The position numbers were made by a program, and so were the translations under genes. Positions 7,319 through 14,552 of a DNA stretch of 18,513 nt are shown here, in pieces. Under the pieces are notes generated by a model. It had not been told where the DNA came from and did no database searches. It saw nothing but the letters and a program-made list of their open reading frames with translations. Source of the stretch: JBIOJM01 sp044450785 (GTDB lineage: Bacteria > Planctomycetota > Planctomycetia > Isosphaerales > Isosphaeraceae); the NCBI GenBank assembly GCA_044450785.1, contig JBIOJM010000195.1, positions 1 through 18,513 on the forward strand. The letters are read 5' to 3'. Numbering within the stretch: the first letter of the stretch is position 1; each line of letters opens with the position of its first letter.

Positions 7319-8734
7319 TCACCCTTTCCCGAACAAGAGCAGCGCGGCCACCAGCGTCACCAGCACAAAGCCGATGTAGCCGTGAATCCGCCCAGTGCTG
7401 TGGGCGCGGATGGCGTGCGCACCGGCAGTCACGCCGCGCTGGAGCCTGACGTAGAACATCGTCTCGGCGAGATCAACCACCTCGCCGGAGTAGCCGATCC
7501 GGGTGAGCACATAAGGCGACGTCCCGGCCTCCCTGGTGATCGCGCGGCGCGGGCGGTAGATCGCCGCGAAAACGAGGCGGAGCGGCTTGGCGAACGCGGT
7601 CGCGGTGTAGTCGAAGCGGCTGGTGGGAGTCATTCCGCACGTCCAGGTCGGCACTGACCGGAGCGGCACCGCACGCGGCCAGCCGCGCAGCACCCAGGCA
7701 GCCGCGGCGAGCAGGGCGAACAGGGCAGCCGCCGCAGTGACCGAGATCGACGTCGCCTCGAGGGCGTGGGGGGCGACACCCGCCGTAAGGACGAGCGGCC
7801 CGCGCGCGGTCACGACGGCGCTGGCGCCGGAGCCCCCCAGAAGCTCGGCAGTGGGCCGGTCAAGCACGCTCATCGCGCAGCCGGGTGCCAGCCCGAGTCC
7901 GACACAGGCTAGGGCGAGCAGGAGCATACCCGCGATCATCGGGGCCGGTGACTCGGTGGCCTGCTCGGCGTGAGTCGACCGCGGCCGGCCGAGGAAGGTG
8001 ACGCCGAACGCCTTGGCAAAACAGGCGGCGGCGAGTCCGCCGGTCAATGCAAGCATCGAAGCGGCGACCCCGGCGAGCAATCCCGTGGCCCCGCGGAAGC
8101 TGGCGCCGCCCAGTACCAACGCCTGGAAGGTCATCCACTCGCTCACAAACCCATTCAACGGCGGCAGGCCCGAAATCGCCACCGCTCCCAGCAGAAACAG
8201 CCAGGTCGTCCACGGCATGCGCCGGGCGAGCCCGCCGAGCTCTTCCATGATGCGAACGTGGGTGCGGCTGATCACGCTGCCGGCGGCCAGAAACAACAGC
8301 CCCTTGAACGCCGCGTGGTTGACGGTGTGCAAGAGCGACGCCGCAAGGGCCAGGGTTGCGAGCGACTCGCCCCCGCGGTGGTTGTACAGCAGCATCGCGA
8401 GCCCCGCGCCGATGAGAATGATGCCCACGTTCTCGACGCTGTGGTACGCGAGCAGGCGCTTGAGGTCGTGTTGCTGCAGGGCGAGAAGCACGCCGATCAA
8501 GGCCGAGATCGAGCCCAGGATGAGGACGGTCCGTCCCCACGACGCGGGCAGCGGGCCGACAGCGGGAGCGAGAAGGTCGAAACCGAAACGGAAGAGGCCG
8601 TACAGCGCGACCTTGAGCATGACGCCCGACATGAGCGCCGAGACATGGCTGGGCGCCGCTGGGTGCGCCTTCGGCAGCCAGACGTGCAGCGGCACCACCC
8701 CCGCCTTGGTGCCGAATCCGGCCAGGGCGAGCAT
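7319..8734 (-). CDS. hyfB: HyfB-like antiporter subunit, C-terminal part (after in-frame TGA)
   Basis: 471 residues from the first ATG after the TGA at 8780-8782. It begins just before the conserved lysine segment 'GTKAGVVPLHVWLPKAHPAA' and continues with 'QQHDLKRLLAYHSVENVGII', 'LLHTVNHAAFKGLLFLAAGS' and 'GLPPLNGFVSEWMTFQALV', all hallmarks of HyfB/NuoL-type subunits. It lacks the first five or so helices, so alone it should not make a full ion channel. The bases between the stop and this ATG encode 'NAARGLDGSTRTTLF' in the same frame, which continues the family sequence smoothly. The two parts are thus one gene of about 663 residues with a single nonsense codon. No convincing ribosome site was noted before the ATG at 8734. 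Confidence 0.85.
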   Translation of the reverse strand: MLALAGFGTKAGVVPLHVWLPKAHPAAPSHVSALMSGVMLKVALYGLFRFGFDLLAPAVGPLPASWGRTVLILGSISALIGVLLALQQHDLKRLLAYHSVENVGIILIGAGLAMLLYNHRGGESLATLALAASLLHTVNHAAFKGLLFLAAGSVISRTHVRIMEELGGLARRMPWTTWLFLLGAVAISGLPPLNGFVSEWMTFQALVLGGASFRGATGLLAGVAASMLALTGGLAAACFAKAFGVTFLGRPRSTHAEQATESPAPMIAGMLLLALACVGLGLAPGCAMSVLDRPTAELLGGSGASAVVTARGPLVLTAGVAPHALEATSISVTAAAALFALLAAAAWVLRGWPRAVPLRSVPTWTCGMTPTSRFDYTATAFAKPLRLVFAAIYRPRRAITREAGTSPYVLTRIGYSGEVVDLAETMFYVRLQRGVTAGAHAIRAHSTGRIHGYIGFVLVTLVAALLLFGKG

Positions 8735-8779
8735 GAACAGCGTGGTGCGCGTCGAGCCGTCCAGGCCGCGCGCCGCGTT

Positions 8780-8782
8780 TCA
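8780..8782 (-). other. In-frame TGA splitting hyfB
   Basis: Both flanks are in the same frame and both match the HyfB family, so no bases are gained or lost. Only the codon reads as stop. A one-base change from CGA (Arg) explains it. Selenocysteine is unlikely, because this is a loop in an ion-pumping membrane subunit with no redox role. Confidence 0.85.
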
Positions 8783-9310
8783 GAGCGCGGCGAAGTCGAA
8801 CGCCTGCGCGCGATCAACCAGGATGAGGAACACCACGAGGAGCGCCGCGGTGCCCGCGTGCGCCATGACCAAGTACAGCAGACCCGCGCGCGCGTTTTCC
8901 TCGCTCTCGGTGTCGCTCACCACGAGGACGTAGCTCGCCAGCGTCATGCCCTCCCAGGCCAGGAGGAAGGTGAGGGCGTCGCCCGCGCAGCAGACCAGCG
9001 CCATGCAGCCGGCAAACACGTTGAGGGCGAGCACCTGGACGAAAGGGGCCTTCGTGTGCGCACCGAGGTAAGTCGGCCCGTAGATCGCGGCGGCGGCGGC
9101 GACCAGCGAGACAACCAGGAGGAAGAAGGCCGAGAGGCCGTCCACCGAGAGGGACATCTCCGCGAAAGGGAACATCCGCGGCAGCGCGACGTGCAGCGGC
9201 GGCGCGGACCCGCTCAGGAGCACCCCAAGCGCGACGACCGCCCCCGCCACTGCGCCGGCCAGCGTGAGCAGATGTCCGAGCCACAAAACGATCGGGACAA
9301 CAAAAGGCAT
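8780..9310 (-). CDS. hyfB: HyfB-like antiporter subunit, N-terminal part ending at in-frame TGA
   Basis: 176 residues from ATG 9310. A GTG at 9328 in the same frame would add six residues. It is the N-terminal membrane part of a HyfB-like antiporter subunit, including 'GDALTFLLAWEGMTLASYVL' with the conserved membrane Glu and 'NARAGLLYLVMAHAGTAALL'. It stops at TGA 8780-8782 after 'AQAFDFAAL', where HyfB proteins normally run on. A CGA-to-TGA transition (Arg) is the simplest origin. It is the first gene of the hydrogenase operon and lies downstream of a good promoter. If the stop is real, the complex lacks one pump module unless there is read-through or reinitiation. If it is a sequencing error, the gene is intact and of normal length. 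Confidence 0.85.
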   Translation of the reverse strand: MPFVVPIVLWLGHLLTLAGAVAGAVVALGVLLSGSAPPLHVALPRMFPFAEMSLSVDGLSAFFLLVVSLVAAAAAIYGPTYLGAHTKAPFVQVLALNVFAGCMALVCCAGDALTFLLAWEGMTLASYVLVVSDTESEENARAGLLYLVMAHAGTAALLVVFLILVDRAQAFDFAAL

Positions 9311-9438
9311 TTCGCGGTGGGAGCACACGTAGCGTTCTCTGTCGCCGATGTCACGGCAGCCCGGCGTGTCCCAAACTCAGTTGAATTTCGGGTGATGTCT
9401 TGGTGCGCAACGTTTACGCGGCGTCGCGGCTGCGCTGC

Positions 9439-9467
9439 ATGATATGCGGTGCGTGCACCTGCGTCAA
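9439..9467 (-). promoter_or_regulatory. Sigma70-like promoter of the hydrogenase operon
   Basis: Read on the minus strand, TTGACG (9467-9462), a 17-base spacer and TATCAT (9444-9439) each match the consensus at five of six positions. This places transcription start near 9432, about 105-120 bases before hyfB. Inside the spacer, GGTGC-GT-GCACC (9448-9459) is a perfect 5-bp inverted repeat that could bind a repressor between the two boxes. Confidence 0.5.
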
Positions 9468-9531
9468 CAAGGTGAGGTGCTCTTGGCCTGTCACGCCGCA
9501 GTTCGATCGAATGACCGCTTCGACGTCGTAC

Positions 9532-10854
9532 CTATTGGTCGGTCGTGGTCAGTGCGCGCTCGATTAGCTGGGCGAGCTTGGAGCCGCGTTGGGCGTTGTC
9601 GCGGGCCTTGCGGAATTCGGCGACCGCCTCCTCCAGCTTCCCCTGGATTTTCAGGGCGGTGCCGAGGTTGTAGTGGGCCTCGGCGAAGTCGGGCTTGCGC
9701 CGGATCACCGTGCGGAATTCGGCGACCGCCTCCTGCAGCTTCCCCTGTTCACCCAGGGTGGTGCCGAGGTTGCAGTGGGCCTCGGCGTAGTCGGGCTTGA
9801 TGCGGATCGCCGTGCGGAACTCGGCGACCGCCTCCGCCAGCTTCCCCTGGTCTCTCAGGGCGGTGCCGAGGTTGTAGTGGGCCTCGGCGTAGTCGGGCTT
9901 GAGCCGGATCGCCGTGCGGAATTCGGCGACCGCCCCCTCCAGCTTCTTCTGCTCTCTCAGGGCGTTGCCGAAGTTGTAGTGGGCCGTAGCGTAGTCGGGC
10001 CTGAGCCGGATCGCCTCACGGCATGCAGCGACCGCCTCCTCCAGTTTCCCCTGGTCAGTCAGGGCGACGCCGAGGTTGTTATGGGCCTCGGCGTAGTCGG
10101 GCTTGAGCCGGATCGCCGTGCGGTATTCGGCGACCGCCTCCTCCAGCTTCCCCTGGTCAGTCAGGGCGACGCCGAGGTTGTTATGGGCCTCGGCGAAGTC
10201 GGGCTTGATCCGGATCGCCGTGCGGTATTCGGCGACCGCCTCCTCCAGCTTCCCCTGTTCACCCAGGGCGCTGCCTAGGTTGTAGTGGGCCGCAGCGTAG
10301 TCGGGCTTGATCCGGATCGCCGTGCGGTATTCGGCGACCGCCTCCTCCAGCTTCCCCTGGATTTTCAGGGCGGTGCCGAGGTTGTAGTGGGCCTCGGCGA
10401 AGTCGGGCTTGCGCCGGATTACCGTGCGGAATTCGGCGACCGCCTCCTGCAGCTTCCCCTGTTCACCCAGGGTGGTGCCGAGGTTGCAGTGGGACTCGGC
10501 GTAGTCGGGCTTGAGCCGGATCACCGTGCGGAATTCGGCAACCGCCTCCTCCAGCTTCCCCTGTTTACCCAGGGTGACACCGCGGTTGAAGTGAGCGTTG
10601 GCGTCGGCCGGTTGCTGCCCCCGCCTACTCCCGAACCAGAGTCCCCCAAAGAGGATCGCGCCGATAGCCGCGACTGCCGAAGCCAGCGTCAGCTTGCGGC
10701 GCGCCCCCAGGGGAGAGGACGGGGAAACCGGGGGATCCTCGCTTTGGCCACCCTGGGTGTCAGACAGTCGGCAGCGTGGGCAACGGCCGGCCGGGTCGTC
10801 GGCCGAGGGTGGGGCACCGCATCGCGGACAAGCAGCGTGGTCTGTTGTGGCCAT
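9532..10854 (-). CDS. Membrane-anchored zinc-ribbon protein with ten TPRs
   Basis: 440 residues from ATG 10854. A GTG at 10872 in the same frame is possible. The N-terminus has a short zinc ribbon (CPRC at residues 9-12, CPRC at 25-28), then a Ser/Pro linker and one membrane helix at about 56-77 ('ASAVAAIGAILFGGLWFGS'). Ten 34-residue TPRs follow, mostly 'YNLGxALxxQGKLEEAVAEF' plus 'RTAIRxKPDYAEAH', and then a short tail. The TPR region probably lies outside the cytoplasm or in the periplasm and works as a protein-binding scaffold. The partner is unknown. The repeats are almost identical at the DNA level (102-bp period), which indicates recent expansion or gene conversion. It sits about 220 bp upstream of the hydrogenase operon on the same strand, but the promoter between them argues against one operon. 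Confidence 0.88.
   Translation of the reverse strand: MATTDHAACPRCGAPPSADDPAGRCPRCRLSDTQGGQSEDPPVSPSSPLGARRKLTLASAVAAIGAILFGGLWFGSRRGQQPADANAHFNRGVTLGKQGKLEEAVAEFRTVIRLKPDYAESHCNLGTTLGEQGKLQEAVAEFRTVIRRKPDFAEAHYNLGTALKIQGKLEEAVAEYRTAIRIKPDYAAAHYNLGSALGEQGKLEEAVAEYRTAIRIKPDFAEAHNNLGVALTDQGKLEEAVAEYRTAIRLKPDYAEAHNNLGVALTDQGKLEEAVAACREAIRLRPDYATAHYNFGNALREQKKLEGAVAEFRTAIRLKPDYAEAHYNLGTALRDQGKLAEAVAEFRTAIRIKPDYAEAHCNLGTTLGEQGKLQEAVAEFRTVIRRKPDFAEAHYNLGTALKIQGKLEEAVAEFRKARDNAQRGSKLAQLIERALTTTDQ
9620..10541 (-). repeat. 102-bp tandem repeats coding for TPRs
   Basis: The TPR array is a tandem DNA repeat with a strict 102-bp period. The stretches at 9620-9801 and 10334-10515 (about 182 bp) differ at only two positions and are offset by 714 bp, exactly seven units. 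Neighbouring units differ more from each other than these two distant blocks do. Confidence 0.85.
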
Positions 10855-10872
10855 CGCGTCGGCCTCGGTCAC

Positions 10873-11339
10873 TCGCTGGGTTGGGTCGAGACGTCCTCTC
10901 GACTCTGGTGTGTCAAATCTCTCGACATCTTACCGAAAATCGGCGGACAAGTGTGGGGCTCAGGTTGGGCGACCGCCTCGGAGTGCACGCGGACCCGCGC
11001 CAAGCGCGTGCCGAAGACCTGTCGCCGGTGCGAAGCCGTCCGAGAAGCCGTGGCCCGGTTTGTCACGGATCGTTGCCACATCCCAACCCTGGGACGATTT
11101 TGAACACCGTATTACTGTGTATTACAATAAGTGCGACAACACTTTGGACGAAACCGTACGAGGGCATATCGCCGGTGGCCACGAAGAAGCCGGATCGGGA
11201 CAGAAACAAGGACGCAGCTAGTATGGATGGCAATAGGCTGTGCTATCATCTCCGGGGGACGAGAGGGGCTCAGACATTCAGGTGTCCATTTTCTCGATTT
11301 TTACAAATATAAAATTATATTCAGATTACTATATATAAG
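10873..11339. other. Intergenic region with AT-rich island and short repeats
   Basis: No convincing gene was found on either strand. Frames open across it are antisense-type and lack family features. Two structures stand out. GTATTAC occurs twice at 11109-11115 and 11119-11125, ten bases apart, as in a helical-phased operator upstream of the TPR gene. An AT-rich island at about 11290-11340, in otherwise GC-rich DNA, contains a perfect 7-bp inverted repeat AATATAA-AA-TTATATT (11306-11321). The island follows the stop of the small membrane protein directly and could aid termination. Confidence 0.5.
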
Positions 11340-11756
11340 TCACCTATATGCTGCCCACGCGAACAAGGTCCACGCCAGGAAAAATGCGATCGCACAGGCG
11401 ATCATGCCGGCGGCGGACGTAGCAACCCTTCGATGCCGCCATCGGCGGCGACTCAGGTGAATTCCGAGGCCACCGCAGCACATCCCGACGGCTATCATCA
11501 CGAGCAACTGCGCCGAAGGAAGTATGTGCTCCGCCGGAGTCCCGACCACGATCTGCCCCCTGCTGTCGGTTTCCTCGACCCGGACGAGCTCAATTCGGTA
11601 AAATTCCGCCGAGCCGATCGGTTGGCCCGCCAGGTACGACGAGAGCAGAATCATCGCTCCCAGGCCGATGGAAAGGGCCGGTACGCCAAGCACCAACGAG
11701 ATCACGGGCTCGCCTCTCCGTTCATCAAACTCCTTCATCGGCAGCAGTCTCACCAT
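11340..11756 (-). CDS. Small membrane protein, unknown function
   Basis: 138 residues from ATG 11756. A GTG at 11759 directly precedes it, and an ATG at 11738 is an alternative. It has three hydrophobic segments at about residues 18-42 ('VISLVLGVPALSIGLGAMIL'), 82-103 ('SAQLLVMIAVGMCCGGLGIH') and 112-134 ('AAGMIACAIAFFLAWTLFAW'), with a polar loop of about 40 residues between the first two. No family was recognised. It begins about 10 bp after the stop of the sialidase-like gene on the same strand, so the two are probably co-transcribed. It may be a host-lineage-specific membrane protein; function not assignable. Confidence 0.65.
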   Translation of the reverse strand: MVRLLPMKEFDERRGEPVISLVLGVPALSIGLGAMILLSSYLAGQPIGSAEFYRIELVRVEETDSRGQIVVGTPAEHILPSAQLLVMIAVGMCCGGLGIHLSRRRWRHRRVATSAAGMIACAIAFFLAWTLFAWAAYR

Positions 11757-11765
11757 CACGAGTTT

Positions 11766-12806
11766 CTACCTCTTCGTCGTAGCCGCCTGCCGATTGATGA
11801 TCCACTCCTCATCGAAGACCGCATGGTTGACCACGGTGCGGCGGTCCGAGGTGAAAACGAGGTGGATCCGGCCGTCGCTCGCCTGAAACGCGCTCGGATA
11901 GCCGAAGTCGCCGTCACCCTCGCGAATGTTGCGGCGGACCGGCCAGGTGCGCTCCCGATCCGAGGAGAGCGCGGCCGCGAGCGGCGTGCGCCGGCTCATG
12001 CTGTCGTTGTAGATCAGGAGGAGCCGGCCGCTCCGGAGCTCGATGAGCTCGATCGCGGCGTTGGGATTGGGGAAGCTCGAATCCTTGCCCTCGCTCCAGG
12101 TCGAGCCGCCGTCGTGCGACTCGGCGCGGACGATGTAACCGATCGTCTTGGGATCGTAGTCGCCGCCTCGGCGGCAATAGGCGATCAGGTCGCGGTCGCT
12201 CAACTGCACGACAGCCGGCTGGATGTTCCCCCGCGCCGACCGGATCGGCCCCGTCTTCGCCCACGTGCCCTTGGCGGGATTGAAGCGGAGGAAGAGCGAC
12301 GTGCTGTCGGGCCCGACGCGTTCGGGATCGTGCCCTGTCTCGTGATAAAGCGGCAGCAGGTAGTCGCCGTCTTTCAAGACGATGGGGCGGTTGCGGACCA
12401 TCGTCCCTTCATCGAGAGAGAGGACCGAGGCGTCCGACCAGGTCTCCGCGTGGTCCCGCGAGACTTTGAACTGCACGCGCGAGGTCGACCAGGTCGCGCC
12501 GAACCGCACGACGTAAAATAGCCAGACGAGCCCGTCGGGTGCTTCCCACACGACGCCGTTGCCGACCGAGCGAAACGGATCGCGCGCGATTGGTTTTGGG
12601 GGTGTCCATTTCGTCTGGCCCTTCTTGCGGCGAGAGCCGAAAACCGCCGTTTCGGTCGCGTATTCATCCGCACCGCCGTAGTAGACGAGGTAAAGGTCGC
12701 CGTTGCTCAGCTCGGTCATGCTCGCGGGGTGCTTGTACGGGCCGGTCTGGACCTCGGGCCCGAAGACGCGCGTGATGTGCAGCTCGCCGGCATCGAGCGC
12801 CATCAC
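11766..12806 (-). CDS. Sialidase-like Asp-box (BNR) protein
   Basis: 346 residues in the uninterrupted frame, of the six-bladed beta-propeller sialidase superfamily. Asp-box motifs (S-x-D-x-G-x-T-W) are visible as 'SHDGGSTWSEG' and, in degraded form, 'SRDHAETWSD' and 'SSDRERTWPV'. Other typical elements are 'YKHPASMTELSNGDLYLVYY' near the start, 'GNIQPAVVQLSDRDLIAYCR' and 'GYPSAFQASDGRIHLVFTSD'. Members cleave sialic acids or other acidic sugars from polysaccharides, but the true substrate cannot be read from the sequence. GTG 12806 lies inside what should be the signal peptide. The actual start is probably ATG 12861, out of frame because of a ten-A tract. The protein would be exported. A small membrane protein follows directly downstream, and the aldehyde dehydrogenase is divergent. 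Confidence 0.85.
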   Translation of the reverse strand: MMALDAGELHITRVFGPEVQTGPYKHPASMTELSNGDLYLVYYGGADEYATETAVFGSRRKKGQTKWTPPKPIARDPFRSVGNGVVWEAPDGLVWLFYVVRFGATWSTSRVQFKVSRDHAETWSDASVLSLDEGTMVRNRPIVLKDGDYLLPLYHETGHDPERVGPDSTSLFLRFNPAKGTWAKTGPIRSARGNIQPAVVQLSDRDLIAYCRRGGDYDPKTIGYIVRAESHDGGSTWSEGKDSSFPNPNAAIELIELRSGRLLLIYNDSMSRRTPLAAALSSDRERTWPVRRNIREGDGDFGYPSAFQASDGRIHLVFTSDRRTVVNHAVFDEEWIINRQAATTKR

Positions 12807-12861
12807 GCCGAGGACCAGGATGAGGCCGAAAAAAAAAAGCCTTGACCACGAAAGACTTCAT
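12807..12861 (-). pseudogene. Displaced signal-peptide start of the sialidase-like gene
   Basis: ATG 12861 has an AAGGA ribosome site about 8 bases upstream and starts 'MKSFVVKA', followed by phenylalanines from a homopolymer of ten A (12829-12838 on the plus strand). As written, the frame then turns into 'RPHPGPRRDGA'. Removing one A gives 'MKSFVVKAFFFGLILVLGVM' followed by 'ALDAGELHI', a standard signal peptide joined in frame to the propeller. The leader is therefore real and separated by a one-base slip. Confidence 0.75.
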
Positions 12862-12960
12862 GAACAGGGTCCTTGGCGGACAGCGGCCGCGATCGCAAGA
12901 ATTGACGGATGTCATCGGACCTATTTTGGGTGTCGCGTCGAGACGCGGCAAGGTAGTAGC

Positions 12961-13036
12961 TTGACATCGACTCGCGCTCGGAAGACCATCGTGTTGCGAA
13001 CGGGAACGAATCACACCCACCCTGCGAGGAACAACA
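12961..13036 (+). promoter_or_regulatory. Possible promoter and ribosome site of the aldehyde dehydrogenase gene
   Basis: TTGACA at 12961-12966 is a perfect -35 box. Seventeen bases later, GACCAT (12984-12989) is only a weak -10. A clear ribosome site GAGGA (13026-13030) lies six bases before ATG 13037 and supports that start. Confidence 0.35.
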
Positions 13037-14509
13037 ATGGCCACGAAAGTCGCGGCGGTCGCGTCCCGGCCCAAGGTTCGACTGACCAAGCTCTTCATTG
13101 ACAACAAGTGGATGGACCCGATGGATGGCGGTGAGTTCGAGACCTACAACCCCGCCACGGGCGAGGCGATCGCCAAGGTCGCGGCGGCCGGGCCCAAGGA
13201 CGTGGACAAGGCGGTCAAGGCCGCGCGGCGCGCCCTGGAATCGGGCCCATGGAGCACGATGGACGCGGCCGATCGAGGGAATCTGCTCTTCAAGCTGGCC
13301 GCCCTGGTCGAGCAGAATGCCGGCGAGCTGGCTGCTCTCGAGTCGCTCAACTGCGGCAAGACGATCAGCGACTCGAAAGGCGACATGGGCGGGGTCGCCA
13401 ACACGCTGCGCTACTATGGGGGTTGGGCGGACAAGGTGGAGGGGCGGACCGTTCCCGTGCGTGGCAACTTCCTGTCATACACGCTCCGCCAGCCGGTGGG
13501 CGTGGTCGGCCAGATCATCCCCTGGAACTTCCCGCTGTTGATGCTCGCCTGGAAGTGGGGGCCGGCCCTGGCCTGCGGCAACACGGTCGTGATGAAACCG
13601 GCCGAGCAGACGCCGCTCTCCGCCCTCCGGCTCGCGGAGCTCGCTCAGGAGGCAGGCTTTCCGGCCGGCGTGATCAACGTCATCAACGGTCTGGGCGAGA
13701 CGACGGGGGCAGCGCTCGTGGCCCATGCCGACGTCGACAAGATCGCCTTCACCGGCCACGTCGATACCGCGAAGATCATCCAGAAATCGGCCGCCGACAC
13801 GTTGAAGCGCACGACCTTCGAGCTCGGCGGCAAGAGCCCCAATGTCGTGTTCGCCGACGCCGACCTCGATGCCGCCGTCGAAGGGGCCTTCCATGCCATT
13901 TATTTCCACGGCGGCCAATGCTGCACCGCCGGCAGCCGGCTGTTCGTCGAGTCCAAGATCCACCATGAATTCGTCGAGCGCCTCGCCGAGAAGGTCAAGG
14001 GCCGCGTCGTCGGCGACCCCCTCGATCCCAAGACCGAGCAAGGGCCCCAGGTGTCGCAGGAGCAGCTCGACAAGATCCTCCACTACGTCAAGCTCGGAGA
14101 GAAACAGGGCGCGACCCTGTTGACCGGCGGCGAGCGCGTCGGCTCCAAGGGCTTCTTCGTCCAGCCCACGATCTTCGACAACGTCAAGGACAACATGGCG
14201 ATTGCCCGCGACGAGATCTTCGGCCCCGTCGTCAGCGTTCTCCCGTTCCGCGGCGTCGATGAGGTCATCGAGCGGGCCAATCAAACCTTCTACGGTCTGG
14301 CCGCCGCGATCTGGACGCGTGACATCAACAAGGCGCACCTCTACGCCAAGAACGTCAAGGCGGGGACCATCTGGGTCAACTGCTACCACATCGTCGATAC
14401 GAGCACGCCGTTCGGCGGCTTCAAGATGTCCGGCCAGGGTCGCGAGAATGGCGAGGCCGCACTCGAGCACTACACCGAGCTCAAGACCGTCACGATCAAG
14501 CTGGGTTGA
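13037..14509 (+). CDS. NAD(P)-dependent aldehyde dehydrogenase
   Basis: 490 residues, full length for the ALDH superfamily, closest in pattern to ALDH1/2 and betaine/retinal aldehyde dehydrogenases. It oxidises an aldehyde to the acid in the cytoplasm. Key residues are visible: 'PWNFP' with Asn164, 'KPAEQTPLSAL' for cofactor binding, the general base Glu262 in 'FELGGKSP', the nucleophile Cys296 in 'GQCCTAGSR', and 'EIFGPVVSVLPF'. The cofactor loop reads 'FTGHVDTAK' where 'FTGSTEVGK' is usual, so cofactor preference may differ. The C-terminal 'FGGFKMSGQGRENGEAALEH' is typical. ATG 13037 has a good ribosome site. The nitrilase-type gene downstream has the same direction, but a 352-bp gap with a large inverted repeat lies between them. 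The substrate cannot be deduced. Confidence 0.93.
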   Translation: MATKVAAVASRPKVRLTKLFIDNKWMDPMDGGEFETYNPATGEAIAKVAAAGPKDVDKAVKAARRALESGPWSTMDAADRGNLLFKLAALVEQNAGELAALESLNCGKTISDSKGDMGGVANTLRYYGGWADKVEGRTVPVRGNFLSYTLRQPVGVVGQIIPWNFPLLMLAWKWGPALACGNTVVMKPAEQTPLSALRLAELAQEAGFPAGVINVINGLGETTGAALVAHADVDKIAFTGHVDTAKIIQKSAADTLKRTTFELGGKSPNVVFADADLDAAVEGAFHAIYFHGGQCCTAGSRLFVESKIHHEFVERLAEKVKGRVVGDPLDPKTEQGPQVSQEQLDKILHYVKLGEKQGATLLTGGERVGSKGFFVQPTIFDNVKDNMAIARDEIFGPVVSVLPFRGVDEVIERANQTFYGLAAAIWTRDINKAHLYAKNVKAGTIWVNCYHIVDTSTPFGGFKMSGQGRENGEAALEHYTELKTVTIKLG

Positions 14510-14531
14510 ACGCCGGCCAATCATCCGCGGG

Positions 14532-14550
14532 GCCGGTGATGCCCACCGGC
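14532..14550 (+). terminator. Hairpin after the aldehyde dehydrogenase gene
   Basis: GCCGGTG, a five-base loop ATGCC, and CACCGGC form a perfect 7-bp GC-rich stem 22 bases after the stop codon. There is no T run after it, so if it ends transcription it is not a classical intrinsic terminator. Confidence 0.35.
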
Positions 14551-14552
14551 AA

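Noticed and set aside
8780..8782. TGA in hyfB as selenocysteine
   Set aside because: The site is in a non-redox membrane subunit, homologues have no Cys here as far as I know, and no clear SECIS-like hairpin was seen right after it.
9620..10541. Regular repeats that could suggest a CRISPR array
   Set aside because: The repeats are contiguous 102-bp coding units without unique spacers and translate into TPRs.
9589..11103. Long plus-strand open frames opposite the TPR gene, themselves repetitive
   Set aside because: They mirror the 102-bp TPR repeats on the other strand. The minus-strand translation has a zinc ribbon, a membrane helix and canonical TPRs, whereas the plus-strand peptides show no known fold.
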